IMG/VR virus record: IMGVR_UViG_3300042392_001262
Span: 1-27,228 of that record
Reading direction: 5' to 3' (one strand)
From: a virus
Length of the DNA: 27,228 nucleotides
The notes beneath the pieces are model-generated. The model ran no database searches. It was not told the origin of the DNA and saw nothing but the letters and a program-made list of their open reading frames with translations. The position numbers and the translations under genes are program-made. Shown piece after piece: positions 22,415 to 27,228 of this stretch. Within the stretch, counting starts at the first letter, position 1. Every line of letters starts with the position of its first letter.

Positions 22415-23674
22415 ATGGAAACAATTTTTATATCAATCGCGAGTTATCGCGACCCGGAGTTATTACCAACATTAAGAGATTGTATAGCAAATGCTAAACA
22501 ATCAGATAGACTAGTATTTGGAATCTGTAGACAATTTCACCCAGATGATAAATTCGATGTTTTAGATGAATTTAAAAATGATCAAAGATTTAAAGTTGTT
22601 AATGTACCTTATGAACATTCTAAAGGTACATGTTGGGCTAGAAATATGATCCAAGATTTATATGATGGGGAAACTTATTATATGCAATTAGATTCACACC
22701 ATCGTTTTACTAAGAACTGGGATTTGACTTTAATTAAAATGTTAAAGCAACTTAAAAAATTAGGACACAAGAAACCATTATTAACAGCTTATTTACCTGG
22801 ATTTTTTCCAGATAATGATCCAGTAGGTCGAGTCCAAGATTGTTGGAATTTAGAATTTGATAGATATATGCCTGAGGGTCCTATTTTTATTAAGCCTCAT
22901 TCTATTGATGGGTGGCAAAATTTAGAATCACCTTATCCAGCTAGATTTTTATCAGCACATTTTATCTTTACTTTAGGCAAATGGGCTAAAGAAGTAAGAT
23001 ATGATCCTAATTTTTATTTTCACGGTGAAGAACCATCATTAGCTGCTAGATCATATACTCATGGATATGATTTATTTCAACCACATATACCTGTTATATG
23101 GCATGAGTATACTAGAAATGGTAAAACTAAACAATGGGATGATGATAAAGAATGGGCTGAGAAAAATAAAGTATCATATTCTAGATATAGAGCATTACAT
23201 GGAATGGGTAGTGTAATTGAAGGTACAACTAAAGATTTATTTGAAAAATACGGATGGGGTAAAGAACGCTCATTACATGAATATGAAAGATATATTGGTG
23301 TAAGATTTTCCACAAGACAAGTACATAAACATACATCTGAATATCTTCCACTTCCAGTTCCACAAGAAGATTTTGAAGAAAATTTAGTTAACAGAATTAA
23401 AGTTTGTATTGATTATTGGAAGGGAGCTTTAGTTGAACCAGATTATGATCTATTAGTTGTTGCTATATTAGATAAAAATGGAGAAGATATCTTTAGACAA
23501 GATGTAGATAAAAATGAATTAAATTCCTTAATAAACTCTGATCCACAAGATCAATTTATCCATATTTGGAGAGAATATGATGATAATAAACAACCATCTA
23601 AATGGAGAGTTTGGCCACATAGTGAATCAAAAGGTTACTTAGAAAGAACAGATCAAGACATACCATATGAATAA
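22415..23674 (+). CDS. GT60-like GlcNAc-transferase family glycosyltransferase (copy 1)
   Basis: 419 residues. 'IFISIASYRDPELLPTLRDCI' (4-24) opens a GT-A fold of the Skp1/GlcNAc-transferase family (Pfam Glycosyltransferase-GlcNAc; CAZy GT60-like). 'VFGICRQFHP' (34-43) and QLDSHHRF (91-98, the D-S-H metal/nucleotide motif) follow. 'FLSAHFIFTLGKW' and 'FHGEEPSLAARSYTHGYDLF', then 'HIPVIWHEY', complete the signature. Characterised relatives attach GlcNAc to protein hydroxyproline or threonine. The last ~90 residues (after 'HKHTSEYLPLP') look like a separate small domain. It is paralogous to the next gene, which it overlaps by 8 nt. Confidence 0.8.
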   Translation: METIFISIASYRDPELLPTLRDCIANAKQSDRLVFGICRQFHPDDKFDVLDEFKNDQRFKVVNVPYEHSKGTCWARNMIQDLYDGETYYMQLDSHHRFTKNWDLTLIKMLKQLKKLGHKKPLLTAYLPGFFPDNDPVGRVQDCWNLEFDRYMPEGPIFIKPHSIDGWQNLESPYPARFLSAHFIFTLGKWAKEVRYDPNFYFHGEEPSLAARSYTHGYDLFQPHIPVIWHEYTRNGKTKQWDDDKEWAEKNKVSYSRYRALHGMGSVIEGTTKDLFEKYGWGKERSLHEYERYIGVRFSTRQVHKHTSEYLPLPVPQEDFEENLVNRIKVCIDYWKGALVEPDYDLLVVAILDKNGEDIFRQDVDKNELNSLINSDPQDQFIHIWREYDDNKQPSKWRVWPHSESKGYLERTDQDIPYE

Positions 23675-24923
23675 AAAAGAAACAATACTGGTACATCTAC
23701 CAGCGTATCGCGACCCAGAGTTAGTTCCTACTATTAAAGATGCTTTGGATAAAGCTAAATATCCTAAACGTATTCATTTTGGAATATGTAGACAATATCA
23801 TCCTGAAGATAGTTTTGACAATCTAGACGAGTTTAGAAAAGATAAACGTTTTCATATCATGGATGTGTTATATACTGAATCACAAGGTTTACCTTGGGCT
23901 AGAGCACAGATAAATGAGAAATTACTAACTAATCAAGATTATATCTGCCAGTTAGATTCACATCATCGTTTTGCTCAAGATTGGGATGTAACATTAATTG
24001 AAATGCATAACAATCTAGAAAAGAAAGGTCACAAACCAATTTTAGCGGCTTATCTACCATTATACGATCCATTTAATGACCCAGCAGGTAGAGCTGATGT
24101 ACCATGGCAACAACAGTTTGTCTGTTTTTATCCACATGGAACAATATTTATTAGACCAGCTTTATTAACAGGATGGGAAAATATGACTGAACCTCCATTT
24201 AGTAGATTTTTATCAGGACATTTTTGTTTTGCTAGAAACGAATGGGCTAAAGAAATAAGACATGATCCAGATATTTACTTTAGTGGTGAAGAAATTAATT
24301 TAACAGTTAGATCTTATACTCATGGATATGATTTATTCCATCCTCATAAAATGGTAATATGGCATTCAACAATGAGAGAAGAACGAGCGGGTAAATTAAA
24401 GTGGGATGATGATGCTAAACTAGGAGTTGATTGGTGGACTAAACAAGAATATGCTCGTAAAAAAATAAGAACATTATTTAGAGTAGAAGACAATCCAGAA
24501 ATTAATTTAACAGGATATGATTTAGGAACTGCTAGAACAATAGCTGATTATGAGGCATATGCTGGAGTTAATTTTAAAACAAGATCAGTACAAAAATATA
24601 CTGTAGAAAATGGATATCCACCAACACCAATTAATAGTCCATGGTCTAAATCATTCTATCATTTAGTTACAATTTATAGACAATCACTTCCTGAAAATGA
24701 TTATTCATCTATATTAATAGCATTTGATGATAAAGATGGTATAGGTATTTATTCTAAAACTATAGAAGGATATGAATTACAAAATTTCTTAAATAATAAT
24801 GGACCTATTCATTATGAAGAATATTTTGAATACTTTGATAAAGAACCATCTAGGATGGTGGCATGGGCATATAGTAAAGAAAGAGGTTGGGCTGAACGTT
24901 TTGAAACTAGTTTAAATGATTAA
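23667..24923 (+). CDS. GT60-like GlcNAc-transferase family glycosyltransferase (copy 2)
   Basis: 418 residues with the same plan as copy 1: LPAYRDPELVPTIKDAL (11-27), HFGICRQYHPEDSFDNLDEF, QLDSHHRF (95-102), FLSGHFCFARNEW, FSGEEINLTVRSYTHGYDLFHPH and a 'MVIWHSTMREERAGKLKWDD' segment longer than in copy 1. Both end in a similar ~90-residue domain with 'D-K-D/N-G' and 'RV/MVAWxxSxxxG' motifs. The copies have clearly diverged, so they may add different sugars or use different acceptors. The start is inside copy 1 (8-nt overlap), implying coupled expression. Confidence 0.8.
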   Translation: MNKKETILVHLPAYRDPELVPTIKDALDKAKYPKRIHFGICRQYHPEDSFDNLDEFRKDKRFHIMDVLYTESQGLPWARAQINEKLLTNQDYICQLDSHHRFAQDWDVTLIEMHNNLEKKGHKPILAAYLPLYDPFNDPAGRADVPWQQQFVCFYPHGTIFIRPALLTGWENMTEPPFSRFLSGHFCFARNEWAKEIRHDPDIYFSGEEINLTVRSYTHGYDLFHPHKMVIWHSTMREERAGKLKWDDDAKLGVDWWTKQEYARKKIRTLFRVEDNPEINLTGYDLGTARTIADYEAYAGVNFKTRSVQKYTVENGYPPTPINSPWSKSFYHLVTIYRQSLPENDYSSILIAFDDKDGIGIYSKTIEGYELQNFLNNNGPIHYEEYFEYFDKEPSRMVAWAYSKERGWAERFETSLND

Positions 24924-24926
24924 TTT

Positions 24927-25865
24927 ATGATGAAAATTTACTTTTTAGAGACCCAATATCATTACATGGGATGGAATGATGTATTTTTAGAATTAGTTAA
25001 TAATCTAAAAGAAAAATATAACGCTGAAGTAATACATCAGAAAGGTGGTCATTTATATATAGAAAAATTCGATTATAATATGCCCGATTGTGAATTAATA
25101 ATTCATGATGAAGAAAATGATATATTAAAAAGTATCACTTGGTCTGAAAGTCCAACTAATATATTTGATATATATAAACAAAGAAATAATGAGAAAGATA
25201 TTTTATTATTAACTCAACAAGCTTATTGGTTTCCTAAAGATTATGATTTTTCAGTATATAATTTTACAGTTAAACCAACTACATTTTATACATTCACTCC
25301 TCAAACATGTCATGATCACTTTTATAATTTAAGAAAATTTAAAAACTTTGATTCTTTAATAGATCAAATGTTTTGTTTATTTACTACAAGAAGAGAAGAT
25401 CCATTTAGACTTAGAGAAATGGGACTTAGCAATACATCTCCTGGAATATTAAGTATAGATGATTATTTAAAAGGAGCTATTAATTTTAAAGTAGGATTAT
25501 CTTTATCCAGTTTAGCAGAAGTTTGTTATAGAGATATAGAATATATGGCTGTGGGATTACCAATGATGAGATTAGAGTATATGACTCCATTTGACCCACC
25601 ATTAATTCCTAATTACCATTATATCTCTATTCCTAGAGATGGATTTGATTGGAGTACTGAGTCAGATAGACGTGGTGGAGAAAAATATGTAGAAGCTTAT
25701 AAAAATAGATTTTTAGAAGTAAAAGATGATGAACAATTTTTAAATTTTATTACTAAAAATGCTAGAGAATATTATACAACATATTGTAGTCCTCAAAACC
25801 GAGTTACTCATATAATGAATAGATTAGAAATTAATCCAACTTTATCTGATGGCTTCAATATTTAA
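24927..25865 (+). CDS. Probable glycosyltransferase (GT-B-like C-terminal half)
   Basis: 312 residues. The C-terminal half contains 'FKVGLSLSSLAEVCYRDIEYMAVGLPMMRLEY', then 'NYHYISIP' and 'FLNFITKNAREYY'. This order (donor-site Glu after a Gly-rich strand, a 'G.P' turn, then closing helices) is common in GT-B or exostosin-like transferases. The N-terminal half has 'ELIIHDEEND' and a Phe/Tyr-rich middle. I cannot name the donor or acceptor. Its position in the sugar cassette supports the call. Tandem ATG codons at 24927 and 24930 leave the start uncertain by one residue. Confidence 0.5.
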   Translation: MMKIYFLETQYHYMGWNDVFLELVNNLKEKYNAEVIHQKGGHLYIEKFDYNMPDCELIIHDEENDILKSITWSESPTNIFDIYKQRNNEKDILLLTQQAYWFPKDYDFSVYNFTVKPTTFYTFTPQTCHDHFYNLRKFKNFDSLIDQMFCLFTTRREDPFRLREMGLSNTSPGILSIDDYLKGAINFKVGLSLSSLAEVCYRDIEYMAVGLPMMRLEYMTPFDPPLIPNYHYISIPRDGFDWSTESDRRGGEKYVEAYKNRFLEVKDDEQFLNFITKNAREYYTTYCSPQNRVTHIMNRLEINPTLSDGFNI

Positions 25866-26718
25866 TGAAAAAGTAGCTATTTGTTACTCATGTGCTGGAG
25901 AAAGTTATAGAGAAAGTGCTAAACGTCAATTAGAAAACAATTATATTGATGATGATAATCTTTATTATTTTATTATAACAGATGATAAAGAATATTTTAA
26001 AGATATAAATAGACAAAATCTAATAGTTAACGAACTTAAAGATTTCTATCCAGAATTTCCATTAATAGAAAAATATGAAGCATTAATTGACTCTACAGAT
26101 AAGAGTGATTATGCTAAAAAATTTATAGATAACGATTATGTTTATTCTTTCTCATTAATGAGATTTCACTTTTTACAAGCGTATAAACATGATATAAAAA
26201 ATGTTTCTATAATGTGTACTGACACAAATATGTTTTTAGAATCAATTAATCCAATATTAAAAGATAAAAACACAATATACAACGCTGTATCAGAGTGGGA
26301 TGAGAATATCGCTAATAAAGATATGTCTATAATATCTAATGTATTAAAAGAAAAATATAACTTAGAACCAGATCAAATAATTAGAGTTTTGGATGCCGCA
26401 GGAAGATTTTTTATATTTAATGATATTAATTACATGAAGAATTTTTTCGACATATGGAATGATATTATATTTTATTTATTTGAAACTAACCTAATAGAAC
26501 GTTTCAGAGGATCATATGTTTACCATGATGAATATATTTTAGCTCCTATATATAATATATTTGGATTAAATAAAAGACATTCTCATGCTGGGTATAGATT
26601 ATTTGAGGTACAACACAATCAAATACAAGAAAGATTTTGGCGTATGGGAGTAACAGGATATATAGAACATACTGATTATAATGAATTTTTAAGATTAAAT
26701 AATTTACAAAATGGCTAA
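25849..26718 (+). CDS. Possible GT-A-type glycosyltransferase
   Basis: 289 residues, start overlapping the preceding gene by 17 nt. 'KVAICYSCAGESYRESAKRQ' at the N-terminus, 'NVSIMCTDTNMFLESINP' (a possible D-x-N/D nucleotide-sugar site) and 'YVYHDEYILAPIYNIF' late in the sequence resemble the layout of GT-A glycosyltransferases, but no family signature is decisive. Asp/Asn/Tyr/Phe content is high. It is encoded between a probable glycosyltransferase and a carbamoyltransferase, so sugar metabolism is likely. Low confidence in the exact activity. Confidence 0.4.
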   Translation: MASIFNEKVAICYSCAGESYRESAKRQLENNYIDDDNLYYFIITDDKEYFKDINRQNLIVNELKDFYPEFPLIEKYEALIDSTDKSDYAKKFIDNDYVYSFSLMRFHFLQAYKHDIKNVSIMCTDTNMFLESINPILKDKNTIYNAVSEWDENIANKDMSIISNVLKEKYNLEPDQIIRVLDAAGRFFIFNDINYMKNFFDIWNDIIFYLFETNLIERFRGSYVYHDEYILAPIYNIFGLNKRHSHAGYRLFEVQHNQIQERFWRMGVTGYIEHTDYNEFLRLNNLQNG

Positions 26719-27228
26719 TATAAGTTTTCATGGTTCCCATAATGGAGCTTTTGTAGTAGAAAAAGATGGAGAAATACTTTGTATTATAGAAGTAGAAAGA
26801 TTTCTCAATTATAAAAATGTAGGAATATCTCAATATAAAGTTCCTAGATATATAATGATAACAGTAGAAGAAATTATAAAGTGGATTGAGCAAGAATATG
26901 GAATATATGAATATGACAATTGTTATTTCTCATCTACTGATTTTATAGGAGAAGATTTTAAAGGTACTCACACTGCATTCCAAACTAATGCTTTAATAAA
27001 TGCTAAAAATTATGTTCATGGATTACACCATGAATCTCACGCTTATGGAGTATTTTATCAATCACCATATCCAGAAGCATTAATATTTTCATTTGATGGA
27101 GGAGGAGATGATGGTGAATTTAATATATACCATGCTAAAAAAGGTGAAGATATAATTCGACTAGCACAAGTTAAAAATCCATTGACTGGAGATGATGGTC
27201 CATATTATAATTTAGGTTTTGCCTATAT
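26711..27228 (+). CDS. NodU/TobZ-type carbamoyltransferase, 5' part (runs off window)
   Basis: An open frame begins at ATG 26711, overlapping the previous gene by 8 nt, and is still open at the window end (172 codons). 'ISFHGSHNGAFVVEKDGEILCIIEVERF' (4-31) is the N-terminal Kae1/ASKHA-like strand pattern of the carbamoyltransferase family. 'HHESHAYGVFYQSPYPEALIFSFDGGGDDGEF' supplies the HHxxHA metal-binding histidines and the DGGG phosphate turn. Family members transfer a carbamoyl group from carbamoyl phosphate to sugars or antibiotics. In this cassette the likely acceptor is a sugar added by the neighbouring glycosyltransferases. The C-terminal carbamoyl-transfer domain is outside the window. 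Confidence 0.8.
   Translation, partial: MANISFHGSHNGAFVVEKDGEILCIIEVERFLNYKNVGISQYKVPRYIMITVEEIIKWIEQEYGIYEYDNCYFSSTDFIGEDFKGTHTAFQTNALINAKNYVHGLHHESHAYGVFYQSPYPEALIFSFDGGGDDGEFNIYHAKKGEDIIRLAQVKNPLTGDDGPYYNLGFAY

Overview
The window looks like part of a large tailed-phage genome whose host is probably a member of the Bacteroidetes (Flavobacteriia-like). The DNA is very AT-rich. Every credible gene is on the + strand, packed with 0-30 nt gaps or short stop/start overlaps. Nearly all starts are preceded by A/T-rich leaders without a Shine-Dalgarno sequence. Three intergenic regions carry an identical promoter-like signal, TTTG-N20-TATATTTA, close to the Bacteroidetes -33/-7 consensus (TTTG ... 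TAnnTTTG). The replication/recombination genes (gp32-like SSB, UvsX, RNase H/flap exonuclease, DnaB/gp41-like helicase) are T4-like, but the polymerase next to them is a very small family A protein.

Layout. 1-5348: two structural genes, a 5'-truncated probable baseplate hub/tail protein and a 1108-residue mucin-like Ser/Thr/Pro/Ile repeat protein. 5405-11510: replication block with mini family-A polymerase, small unknown protein, SSB, UvsX, 5'-3' exonuclease and replicative helicase. 11530-14190: a DUF6884-like protein, a small unknown protein and a class II (B12-dependent) ribonucleotide reductase. 14260-19848: a 7-deazaguanine pathway consisting of queD, a DpdA-type DNA guanine transglycosylase, queC, queE and folE, with small unknown genes interleaved. 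19869-20991: a phosphoribosyltransferase, a small protein and a dCTP deaminase/dUTPase-family protein. 21023-22395: a Cys-motif protein and a four-TM coiled-coil membrane protein. 22415-27228: a sugar-transfer cassette with two tandem GT60-like GlcNAc-transferase paralogs, two further probable glycosyltransferases and the 5' part of a NodU/TobZ-type carbamoyltransferase that runs off the window.

How the genes may work together. FolE, QueD, QueE and QueC form the route from GTP to preQ0, and DpdA would exchange this or a related base into phage DNA, probably shielding it from restriction. The RNR, PRTase and DCD/DUT proteins adjust nucleotide pools. The glycosyltransferase/carbamoyltransferase cassette could decorate virion protein, with the Ser/Thr-rich repeat protein an obvious candidate, or DNA, or host glycans; the sequence does not decide between these.

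Most unusual points: a family A polymerase that appears to lack the thumb and most of the fingers, with a replaced steric gate; a QueC whose four zinc cysteines are replaced (three Ser, one Asp), beside a QueD with altered zinc histidines; a promoter whose -33 element is built into the loop of the upstream terminator; and the pairing of a mucin-like protein with GT60-like transferases. No tRNA, rRNA, CRISPR array or insertion sequence was seen. No gap between genes exceeds 300 bases.
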